Assembly (NCBI GenBank): GCA_003452185.1
Contig: DMJJ01000225.1
Location: 1 to 11,835 of the forward strand
Length of the DNA stretch: 11,835 nucleotides
Direction of reading: 5' to 3'
From: Verrucomicrobiales bacterium
GTDB lineage: Bacteria > Verrucomicrobiota > Verrucomicrobiia > Limisphaerales > UBA11320
Made by a program: the position numbers and the translations under genes. Positions 1-8,200 of the stretch are shown piece by piece. The notes beneath the pieces are model-generated. The model saw only the letters and a program-made list of their open reading frames with translations. It did no database searches and was not told where the DNA came from. How positions within the stretch are numbered: the first letter of the stretch is position 1; every line of letters starts with the position of its first letter.

Positions 1-487
1 GGCGGATCGGCTGGAAGGCCCAATGGGATCGCTCCTCCTCGGTGATCGTCATCCCCTTCGGGACCTCGTCCGGCTCGGGCCGGGCGGTGCGCGCCCCTTG
101 GGCAATCCACTTCTCCAGGGTCGCGATTTCGGTTGGGGTCAGCTTCCGCTCCCGTTTGGGCATCTCCCCCTTGCGGACCAGCTCCAGGAGATGGCTCTGC
201 CCGGGCTTTCCCGGAACCACGGCCGGGCCTGATTCCCCTCCCTGGACCATCAGCCGCCGCAGCCGGAGGTCGAGGCCTCCCTTGGGCTTTTCCCCCTCGC
301 CATGGCAGTCGAAGCAGTTCGCCTTGAGAATGGGCCGGATCTCCCGTTCGAACGTCAGCGGCGTGGTTGACCCGCCGACGGAGGTGGTGGGCGGCGGGGC
401 GGACAGAAGAAGCACAGCGAGCAGCAGTATTCGGCCGGCGACGCCGCAGCAGCGGCGCTCCAACCCTCGGGCGTTTATCGAGGACAC
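1..487 (-). CDS. Secreted planctomycete-type cytochrome c protein (PSCyt1; probable PSD1-family), 5' part only
   Basis: The minus-strand frame is open from the left edge to about 487, giving 162 codons of N-terminal sequence with the rest missing. Residues 20-30 form a hydrophobic signal segment (ILLLAVLLLSA) after an Arg-rich start. A Thr/Pro/Gly linker follows, then TFEREIRPILKANCFDCHG with a CxxCH haem c motif at residues 58-62. The later PGKPGQSHLLELVRKGEMP and LTPTEIATLEKWIAQGA match the Planctomycete cytochrome C domain (PSCyt1, PF07635). The last visible residues, SHWAFQPIR, are typical of the junction to the PSD1 domains DUF1549/DUF1553, so the whole protein is probably 800-1000 residues; those domains are off the edge and not seen. 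The family is exported and haem-binding, but its reaction is unknown. The start is uncertain: GTG at 487 is used here, GTG 496 and TTG 463 are alternatives, and none has a clear ribosome site. It lies about 93 bases downstream of the TPR gene on the same strand and may be co-transcribed with it. Confidence 0.88.
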   Translation of the reverse strand, partial: MSSINARGLERRCCGVAGRILLLAVLLLSAPPPTTSVGGSTTPLTFEREIRPILKANCFDCHGEGEKPKGGLDLRLRRLMVQGGESGPAVVPGKPGQSHLLELVRKGEMPKRERKLTPTEIATLEKWIAQGARTARPEPDEVPKGMTITEEERSHWAFQPIR

Positions 488-580
488 GCCTAGCACCGAT
501 GGAGTATATCCACGACCGCTCTCCCCCTTGCAAGCCCGGTTACGGCCCTCGGTGTCGCGCGTGGGCGGGCCGGGCGACTT

Positions 581-1336
581 TCAGCGGCGCGGTCCGACGG
601 ACTTTCCAAGCAACCGCTGCACCCGAGCCATCGCAGCCTGAGCCGGGGTCATACCCGGGTTCTGCTCGAGGAGGAGCGTGAGCTCGACCTCCGCCTCCGG
701 CAACTGGCCTGTGTTCAGGTAAGCGACGGCCAGATTATACCGCGCCTCGGCTTGCCTGGGGTCGAGACGTACCGCCTCTCGGAAGAGTGGGATGGCCTCC
801 ACGAGATTGGACTGCTGGGCAAGGCATTTGCCCAGGTTATTGTGGGCACTCGCGCTTTCCGGCCGGTTCGTAACGGCCGACCTGAAGTGAGCCGCCGCAG
901 AGTCAAACTCGCGACGCCCAAGGAGCAGATTGCCTAGGTTGTTGTGGGCCTCAGCATAGGTTGGCAGCACGGTGAGGCATTGCTGGTACGCGGCGATGGC
1001 ATCGTTCGTCTGCCGGAGCCTCGAGAGCGAGAAACCGAGGTTGAACAAGGCTTCCTCGTCCCCCGGGTGCAGTCGGATGTGATCCCGCAAAAGGGCTGCG
1101 GCGGCGGCAAAATCGGACCGTTCCAGTGCCGCCGTGGCGGCAGCGACGGTATTGCTGGACGGAGGTTCGGATCGCGCCACGGTATTGGACCCTGCCGTCG
1201 CGGCGGCTGGAGGGTTTGAGGGGCTCGTCGACTGCGGGGATGTGGGACTGCAACCGCTGATCGCGGCGAGGCTCAGGCTCAACGTCGCGAGCGCGACTCC
1301 TCGGCTCCTGTGAAAACTGGGATCGGGATTGAACAC
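581..1336 (-). CDS. TPR-repeat lipoprotein
   Basis: This is a 251-residue protein. Its N-terminus has two Arg, a hydrophobic stretch (VALATLSLSLAA) and a lipobox ending in Cys29 (AAISGC), which predicts a lipid-anchored envelope protein. A Ser/Thr/Pro/Ala-rich linker (about 30-64) leads into roughly five 34-residue tetratricopeptide repeats spanning about 61-228. They carry typical signatures such as AHNNLGNLLLGRREFDSAAAHF and ARYNLAVAYLNTGQLPEA. TPRs are protein-interaction scaffolds and no catalytic residues are expected. The start is GTG at 1336; an in-frame TGA lies two codons upstream and no ATG precedes the signal sequence, so the start is well bounded. No Shine-Dalgarno site is visible. 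A 6-bp-arm palindrome overlaps the start codon. The gene is divergent from the first CRTAC1-like gene and directly upstream of the PSCyt1 gene. TPR modules are often fused to or beside CRTAC1-like proteins in this group of bacteria, so a shared role is plausible but inferred. Confidence 0.88.
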   Translation of the reverse strand: MFNPDPSFHRSRGVALATLSLSLAAISGCSPTSPQSTSPSNPPAAATAGSNTVARSEPPSSNTVAAATAALERSDFAAAAALLRDHIRLHPGDEEALFNLGFSLSRLRQTNDAIAAYQQCLTVLPTYAEAHNNLGNLLLGRREFDSAAAHFRSAVTNRPESASAHNNLGKCLAQQSNLVEAIPLFREAVRLDPRQAEARYNLAVAYLNTGQLPEAEVELTLLLEQNPGMTPAQAAMARVQRLLGKSVGPRR

Positions 1337-1345
1337 TCAAGTGTT
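1332..1345. promoter_or_regulatory. Palindrome over the TPR gene start codon (possible operator)
   Basis: The perfect inverted repeat AACACT-CA-AGTGTT contains the GTG start codon of the TPR lipoprotein (1336-1334). The next bases, GTGT-TGG-ACAC (1341-1351), form a second short dyad that shares its first half with the first one. It could be a repressor site or an mRNA hairpin hiding the start. Arms of this length can arise by chance, so confidence is low. Confidence 0.25.
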
Positions 1346-1455
1346 GGACACTAGGGGCTGAACCATCAAAGGCAAGGCTCCACCTGCGTAACCGAGGGGG
1401 ATTAAGCCCCCTGCGTACTGGTTTTCACTTGACCCGCCTGCGGAATTTCACCTCG
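1346..1455. promoter_or_regulatory. Divergent intergenic region with a GC hairpin
   Basis: This is the only space from which the minus-strand TPR/cytochrome pair and the plus-strand CRTAC1 genes can both be transcribed, so their promoters should lie here or just inside the genes. I could not assign a convincing -35/-10 pair. A hairpin AGGGGG-ATTAAG-CCCCCT occupies 1395-1412, flanked on both sides by TGCGTA. It has no following T tract, so it is not a normal intrinsic terminator. It could be an untranslated-leader structure for the plus-strand gene. Confidence 0.35.
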
Positions 1456-4400
1456 ATGATGGTAGTGACTCCGATTCTCGCCATGACGCTGGGACGCCCC
1501 CGGGTGCCCTGGCTCTCGCATGGCCTTTCCTTCGCTCTGGTGGCCTGGGCCTCCGGTGGCGGAAGGTGCCAGGCAGGGCCCGCCGGCTGGGAGTGGGAGG
1601 CCCATCCCGGCTATCGTCGTGCCCCGTTGTCACCCCCAAGCCGCGGGCGGGAGGGTTTCACGCTGTTGTCGGCCTCCGAAATCGGTGTCACGTTTACCAA
1701 CGTCGTCAAGGACTCGCGTGTCCAGCAAACGCAGAACGCCATGAATGGTTCCGGGGTGGCTGCGGGCGACGTGAACAACGACGGATGGTGCGACCTGTTC
1801 TTCTGCAACAAGGATGGGTCCTCGGCCCTGTTCCTGGGCACCGGTCCCTCGCGTTTTCGCGATGCCACGGCCGAATATGGCGCGGGGTGCACCAATCAGG
1901 TCTCTGTGGGAGCGGTGTTCGCCGACATCAACGGGGACGGCGCTTTGGACCTGGTCGTCAGCTCGTTCGGCGGGCCGCATGCCTGTCTCGTGAACACGGG
2001 CCGGGGAGGGTTCGAGGACGCGACCGTCGGCTCCGGTATCTCGGGGACATCGGGATCGACCTCTCTGGCCCTTGCCGATTTGGACGGGGATGGGGACCTG
2101 GATCTGTACCTGTGCAATTTTGGAGTGGTTTCGATTCTCCGGGACGGGGGGCAGATAGCCACCCGGATGATCAACGGGAAGCCAACGGTCACGGGCCGCT
2201 ACGCCAACCGGGTCAAGATCGTGGACGGGATGCTGGTGGAGTATGGGGATCCCGACGTTCTCCTCTGGAACGATGGGCACGGCCGGTTCACTCCCGCCGA
2301 CTGGTCCTCAACGTTCCTCGACGAGTCCGGGAAGGCTGTGGCCCCCCCGCCTGACTTCGGGCTGGCGGTCCAGATCCGGGATATCGACGGGGATGGCCTT
2401 CCCGACATCTATGTCTGCAATGACTTCCAGACCCCTGACCGTCTCTGGATCAACCAGGGGCATGGCCGTTTCAAGGCAATTGAGTCGTTTGCCCTGCGCT
2501 GCATGAGCCACGCCTCCATGGGAGTGGACTTTGCGGACATCGACCGGGATGGGCATCTCGACTTCGTTACCGTGGAGATGCTCAGTCGAAGCCACGCCCA
2601 TCACGTGCAGCAGTCCAGTCCGATGCATCCCGTGCAAAGGAGCCCCGGGCGAAATGACGGCCGTGAGGACATGCCTCGCAACGCGCTGTTCCGTAACCGC
2701 GGCGATGGGACCTTCGCCGAGATTGCGTTCTTCGCGGGGGTGGCGGCGACCGACTGGTCGTGGGCCCCCGTCTTTCTCGACGTTGACCTGGATGGCTACG
2801 AGGACCTGCTCATCTCCAATGGGCACATGCATGATGTGAATTTTCGAGATGCCCAGGAGGCCGCGCGAATGCAGGGGAGGCAGGCCGGCGTGGTGGATGG
2901 TGGCCACCTCATGCGCCTGCCGCCCCTTATGGCTCCGAAGTATGCGTTCAGGAATCGTGGGGACCTGACATTCGAGGAAGTAGGCGCGCGATGGGGGTTT
3001 GATTCCACCGTGGTGGCCCACGGGATGTCGCTCCTGGACCTGGATCACGATGGGGATTTGGACGTGGTGTTGAATGCCGTGAACTCTGCTCCGCTGATCT
3101 ACCGCAATGAGTGCACCGCGCCCCGGATCGCTGTCTCGTTGCGCGGGAAGCTCCCGAACGGCCGCGGTATCGGGGGCCGGATCACAGTCTCGGCGCCAGG
3201 GCTCCCAGTGCAGGCCCAGGAGATCCTGGCGGGGGGCCGGTACCTTTCCTGCGACGACACGGTGAGGTGTTTTGCCGCGGGGACCGCCACGAACCGTCTG
3301 AGGATCGAGGTGTTGTGGAGGAGCGGCATTCGAAGCGTGGTGACCGGCGCGGAGCCGGGCTTTCTGTATGAGATCGACGAGTCCGGTGCGGGCCCCGCCT
3401 CGGTCAGTCCTTCGGCCCCCACCCCCGCTCCATGGTTTGTCGATGCTACCACCCGGCTCGGGGGGATGACCCACGCGCAGGAGGGATTCGATGATTTCGG
3501 TCTGCAGGCGCTTCTCCCCCGGCGCATGAGTCAGTTGGGCCCTGGCGTGGCGATCGTCGACCTTAACCAGGATGGACACGAGGATCTGGTGGTCTCCGCC
3601 CCGCACAGAGGCACCCGTGGCATTCTCGCTGGAGATGGGCGAGGAGACTTTACCGTGATCCCCGTTCCTGGGGGAGGAGCCTCGGCGGACGACGAGCTCG
3701 GCCTGGCCGCCTTCGGGACAACCGCCACCGGGACCATGGTGCTCGGGGCGCTGGCAAACTATCGGGCTCCTGATCCGATGCGGAGTGCTGTGGATGTGTG
3801 GGGATTCTCCGCAGGTCACTTGGAACATCGAGCTCCCGGGGTGCCGCCGCTTCCCGCAGGCGCCAGCGCGGGCTGCCTGGCCCTCGCAGATCTGGACGGA
3901 GATGGTGACCTTGACCTGTTCGTCGGAGCGCGCTTCAAGGCGGGGCGGTACCCGGAGCCCGTCGGATCGGCCCTCTACCGGTGGGAGGGAAGCGCGTTTG
4001 TTCTGGATCCCGCAGGCACGCGCGCCGTCGGGTCCGCGGGCATGGTGGCTGGGGCCGTCTGGACCGACTTAAACGGAGACGGGTATCCAGAACTGGTCCT
4101 CGCCTGCGACTGGGGGCCGGTGCGCGTCTTTCGGAACGATCGGGGATCGCTCACGGAAGCCACCGAAGCGCTGGGGCTCAAGGCCATGACCGGGTGGTGG
4201 ACCGGGGTTGCGGCTGGGGACTTTGATGGTGATGGGAGGCTGGACCTGGTGGTCGGAAACTGGGGCCTGAACGGCCAGGAGCGCACCTGGTCGCCGCTCC
4301 CCTTCCGGGCCTACTATGGGGAGTTTGCCCAGGATGGCACCATCCAGGTGGTGGAGGCGATCGACGACCCTGCACGGGGCATGACGGTTCCCTTCCGTGA

Positions 4401-5181
4401 CTTCGCCTCTATCCGTTCGGCGATTCCTCATCTTCGGGCACGAGTGGAAAGCCACCTCCAATTCTCCAAATTATCCGTAGCTGACCTGCTTGGGCCCGAT
4501 TTTCCGAGTGCTCGCGAGCTGATGGTGAACACTCTCGAGTCTGTGGTGTTGCTGAACCGGGGCGACCACTTTGAGCGGATCGCGCTCCCGCGTGAGGCGC
4601 AATGGAGTCCGAGCTTCGGGGTCACGGTTGCCGATGCTGATGGGGATGGCCGAGAGGATCTGTTTCTGTCGCAGAACTGTTTCGCGGTCCGCCCGGAGGA
4701 CTCCCGTCTCGACTCCGGCTTAGGGCTTTGGTTGCGTGGGAACGGTCGGGGCGGGTTTGATGCGGTCCCGGCGATCGAGAGTGGAGTTCGCATCTACGGG
4801 GAACAGCGCGGCTGTGCCGTGGGTGACTTCGACGAGGATGGGCGGCCTGACCTGGTGGTCACGGAAAACGGCGGCCCCGTGCACCTGTACCTGAACCGGC
4901 GGGGTGCCGTCGGCCTCCGGGTGCGGCTCGTCGGCCCGGATGGAAATCGGTTCGGGGTGGGTGCTCGTCTCCGAGCCCGGTCCGGGGAAAACTGGGGCCC
5001 CGTGCGCGAGACCCACGCCGGGGGGGGATACGGCTCCCAAGATGGTGAGGTGGTGGTGATCGCTGCTCCGACTCAGGTCACCCAGGTTGAGGTGCACTGG
5101 CCCGGAGGGGCTCGCTCAACGGCGGACGTGCCGCTGGGTGCGAAAGAGCTTGCCATAACCTCGCCTTCCGGACCTCGCTGA
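1456..5181 (+). CDS. Secreted double CRTAC1-like protein: FG-GAP/VCBS repeats with two ASPIC/UnbV domains (paralog 1)
   Basis: The product is about 1241 residues. A basic N-region and hydrophobic stretch (GLSFALVAWA) ending near CQA-GPA predict Sec export. The mature part begins with a GVTFTN motif typical of CRTAC1-like proteins. Seven calcium-loop FG-GAP/VCBS motifs follow, such as DVNNDGWCD (1768), DLDGDGDLD (2077) and DIDRDGHLD (2536), then an ASPIC/UnbV domain (PF07593) at about 3112-3393 (residues 553-646). The second half repeats the plan with six loops (3559, 3889, 4066, 4219, 4633, 4825). Between loops four and five it carries an insert with MTGWWTG, GNWGLN and NTLESVVLLNRG, then a second ASPIC/UnbV domain at about 4894-5160 (GGGYGSQ, VEVHWPGG). 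The family forms calcium-bound extracellular beta-propellers; its substrate is unknown. ATG 1456 is chosen; TTG 1429, ATG 1459 and ATG 1483 are in frame and also possible, and none has a clear ribosome site. It is followed after 88 bases by its paralog. Confidence 0.9.
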   Translation: MMVVTPILAMTLGRPRVPWLSHGLSFALVAWASGGGRCQAGPAGWEWEAHPGYRRAPLSPPSRGREGFTLLSASEIGVTFTNVVKDSRVQQTQNAMNGSGVAAGDVNNDGWCDLFFCNKDGSSALFLGTGPSRFRDATAEYGAGCTNQVSVGAVFADINGDGALDLVVSSFGGPHACLVNTGRGGFEDATVGSGISGTSGSTSLALADLDGDGDLDLYLCNFGVVSILRDGGQIATRMINGKPTVTGRYANRVKIVDGMLVEYGDPDVLLWNDGHGRFTPADWSSTFLDESGKAVAPPPDFGLAVQIRDIDGDGLPDIYVCNDFQTPDRLWINQGHGRFKAIESFALRCMSHASMGVDFADIDRDGHLDFVTVEMLSRSHAHHVQQSSPMHPVQRSPGRNDGREDMPRNALFRNRGDGTFAEIAFFAGVAATDWSWAPVFLDVDLDGYEDLLISNGHMHDVNFRDAQEAARMQGRQAGVVDGGHLMRLPPLMAPKYAFRNRGDLTFEEVGARWGFDSTVVAHGMSLLDLDHDGDLDVVLNAVNSAPLIYRNECTAPRIAVSLRGKLPNGRGIGGRITVSAPGLPVQAQEILAGGRYLSCDDTVRCFAAGTATNRLRIEVLWRSGIRSVVTGAEPGFLYEIDESGAGPASVSPSAPTPAPWFVDATTRLGGMTHAQEGFDDFGLQALLPRRMSQLGPGVAIVDLNQDGHEDLVVSAPHRGTRGILAGDGRGDFTVIPVPGGGASADDELGLAAFGTTATGTMVLGALANYRAPDPMRSAVDVWGFSAGHLEHRAPGVPPLPAGASAGCLALADLDGDGDLDLFVGARFKAGRYPEPVGSALYRWEGSAFVLDPAGTRAVGSAGMVAGAVWTDLNGDGYPELVLACDWGPVRVFRNDRGSLTEATEALGLKAMTGWWTGVAAGDFDGDGRLDLVVGNWGLNGQERTWSPLPFRAYYGEFAQDGTIQVVEAIDDPARGMTVPFRDFASIRSAIPHLRARVESHLQFSKLSVADLLGPDFPSARELMVNTLESVVLLNRGDHFERIALPREAQWSPSFGVTVADADGDGREDLFLSQNCFAVRPEDSRLDSGLGLWLRGNGRGGFDAVPAIESGVRIYGEQRGCAVGDFDEDGRPDLVVTENGGPVHLYLNRRGAVGLRVRLVGPDGNRFGVGARLRARSGENWGPVRETHAGGGYGSQDGEVVVIAAPTQVTQVEVHWPGGARSTADVPLGAKELAITSPSGPR

Positions 5182-5269
5182 CCGGGTCCAAGGGCTCAAG
5201 TCGTGCTGCGGACCAGAGAATCGGCTTTGCCCGCCCCGCCCCGGCGCTGTATGGTCACGCATTCTCCTC

Positions 5270-8200
5270 ATGTTCCCGGTTGAATCGACTCGACCCCCCA
5301 GATCCGTGTCTCCTCGAGGTTCTCCGTCGGCTCGGCGAGACCACGCCCGGAGTCTCGCCGCGCTCCTCGCCGTCGCGCTGTTCCTGGGGGGGCGCGATAC
5401 CTGCACGGCTGCTGGCCCGGGCTCAGGCCCCGGCCTCTGGCAGAGGGGTGAAGGATTTATGTGGACGGAGCTGGAGGCTCCCGCAGGGGGCAAGTCGGGC
5501 TTTGCAGTGGTCCCGGCTGCTGACGCCGGGATCCGATTTACAAACCGGCTGGGCGAATGGGATGCCGCGGCCAACCGGGTGTTGGAAGGGGGATCCGGCG
5601 TGGCCGCCGGCGATTACGACGGGGATGGGAGAGTGGACCTTTTCTTTGCGAGCCTTTCCGGCGAGTGCCGCCTGTACCGAAACCTGGGGCACTGGCGTTT
5701 CGAGGACGTCACTGTGGCGTCGGGCATCATCACCTCCAACCGGATCTGCCGCGGCTGCGTCTTCGCTGACATTGACGGGGACGGCAGGCTGGACCTCTTG
5801 GTTTCGACTGCGGGTAAAGGGGTGCTCGTCTTCCGGAACGTGGGGGGAGGGAGGTTTGAGGACTTCACTCAACAGGCAGGAACGGCAACTCCGTTCGGAG
5901 CGACGACGCTTGCGTTGGCGGACGTCGACGGGAACGGAACTCTGGATCTCTACGTCACGCACTACCGCGTCGAGGACATCCGTGACAGGGGAACCGTTGA
6001 CCTTCGGAAGGTCAACGGGCAGATCGTGGTGCCTCCGCAGCTTCGGGACCGTCTGGTGATGGTGGGCGGGGTCCTGCAGGAGTACGGGGAGCCGGATCTG
6101 CTTTTCCTCAACCTTGGGGAGGGGCATTTCAAGCCCGTATCCTGGATCGAGGGCCGGTTCCTGGATGAATCCGGAAAGCCGCTCACGCGGGCCCCTTTTG
6201 ATTGGGGGCTTACCGCCAGCTTTCGCGATGTGAATGGTGACGGGGCCCCTGACTTGTATGTGTGCAACGATTACTGGACGCCCGACCGGTTCTGGCTGAA
6301 CGATGGAAAAGGTCGCTTTCAAGCCGCCCCCGCGCACACCTTACGCCACACCAGTGCCAGTTCCATGGGAGTGGATTTTGCGGATATCGACCGGGACGGC
6401 CATGTCGACTTCCTCGTGGTGGACATGCTCAGCCGCAACCCCATCATGCGGAAGCGGCAGCTTCCCGGCTCCTTTCCAGATCCCGCCGCGGTGTCTGATC
6501 CTCGGGGACGCCCGTTGGTGAATCGCAACACGCTCCAGCACTCCAGAGGGGACGGCACATACGAGGAAGTGGCCGACTTTTCAGGCGTTGCTGCGTCCGA
6601 CTGGTCGTGGCAGCCGTTGTTTCTCGATGTGAACCTCGACGGATACGAGGATCTTGTCATCGCGACGGGAAACCCTCGCGATGTGAACGATCGTGATGCC
6701 AACGAGCGCATCCAGCAACTGCAGCACCCTTGGAACCGTACGAACGGGATGGTGGTCTTTGAGGGGCGGGAGGTCCCCTTCTCGCAGGCGTTCACCACGG
6801 AACGAATGCGGCACAACCGGATCTATCCGCCGCTCGCGGGTGCGGTGGTGGCGTTCGAGAATCTCGGTTCGATGCGGTTCCGAGACGTGACGCAGCAGTG
6901 GGGGTTGGACGTGCCTGCGGTCCACCAAGGGATTATTCTTGCCGACATCGACAACGATGGCGACATGGACGTGGTGACCACGGGCGTAGGTGGGAGCCCA
7001 ATCCTGTTCCGAAACTCCACTATCCGGGAGCGCATTGCCGTGGAGCTTCGCGGCCGGGCACCCAACGTGCAGGGGGTGGGGGCACGCGTAGAACTTGTGG
7101 GTGGCCCCGTGCCGAGGCAATCCCAGGAGATCGTTGCCGGCGGTCGCTACCTCTCCGGGTGTCAGGCTCGATTGAGCTTCGCCGCGGCCGCCCCTACCCC
7201 AGGTCCGCTCCGGCTGGAGGTTCGCTGGCGAAGCGGATCCCGCAGCGTTGTTCCTGATGTCCGGCCCGGCCGTTTGTACGAAATCCAGGAACCGCTTGGA
7301 TTCCCTGAGGCCATTGCGCCTCAGGAGGCCGGCCCGACCGGGACCCTCTTCGAAGATCTCAGTCATCTGCTTCCGCCCGACACTCACCCGCATGCGCCCC
7401 TGGCCGCGAGTTCCCTGCAGTCCCCGTTTGTTCCCAATCCCGACCGCCTTGGCCCCGCGGTGGCTATTGCCGATGTGGACGGGGATGGAGTGGAGGAGAT
7501 GATCGTCGGTGCAGGTCCAGGGGAATCGGAGTCGCATGTTTTTTTCCTGCCCATGAGCCGGGAGAGCAAGCCCGATCGCACGCGGGTGGTCACTCTCCCT
7601 ACGGGAGGTGGGGCCGTCGGCGCACTCGTTGCCGGAGTCTTTCCTTCAGGTGCACGCCAGATCCTCCTCGCCGCTGAGCCCAGGGAGCTTGCGCCCCGCA
7701 CTTCATCCGCGGTACTGGCGTTCGGAGTCCGACCGCCGGTGGATTCCCTCCAATGCGTTTCCGTTCCCGGACTTGCCCCGTCCGCAATGGCGGTGGGTGA
7801 CCTGACGGGATCAGGCCGGCTTGACCTCTTCGTGGCTGGGGGACTGAGTTCGGGCAGGTACCCGGAGGGCGAGGGGGTCCGGGTTTATCATCCGGTAACC
7901 GGCGGCTGGGAGTTGGATGTTCAGAACTCCGCTGCTCTATCCGCCGTTGGACGGGTGAACGCCATCGCGTGTACGGACCTGGATGCCGATGGGTGGCCGG
8001 ACGTGGTGCTTGCCTCCGAATGGGGGGCGTTGTGGGTTTTTGGGAACCGCGGAGGCCGGCTCTTCGACAAGACCGCTAAGCTTGGGTTGGATGGATTGAC
8101 AGGGTGGTGGACCACACTCGCCGTCGGCGATTTCGACGCGGACGGAAACATGGATCTGGTGGCGGGCAACTGGGGATGGAACCTGCCCGTGTCCGCCTCG

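Noticed and set aside
42..681. Plus-strand open frames of up to 199 codons at the left end
   Set aside because: They lie opposite the PSCyt1 protein with its CxxCH motif and are rich in Ser, Arg and Pro, as expected for antisense frames.
1395..1412. GC hairpin as an intrinsic terminator
   Set aside because: No T tract follows on either strand, and it lies between divergent starts where no terminator is needed.
2308..3828. Long minus-strand open frame of 506 codons opposite the first CRTAC1-like gene
   Set aside because: It is a shadow of high-GC coding: its Pro/Val-rich repeats are the antisense reading of the calcium-loop motifs, and the plus-strand frame has clear domains.
5182..5269. Promoter or terminator between the two CRTAC1-like genes
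   Set aside because: I saw no strong hairpin with a T tract and no convincing promoter boxes in these 88 bases; co-transcription is the simpler reading.
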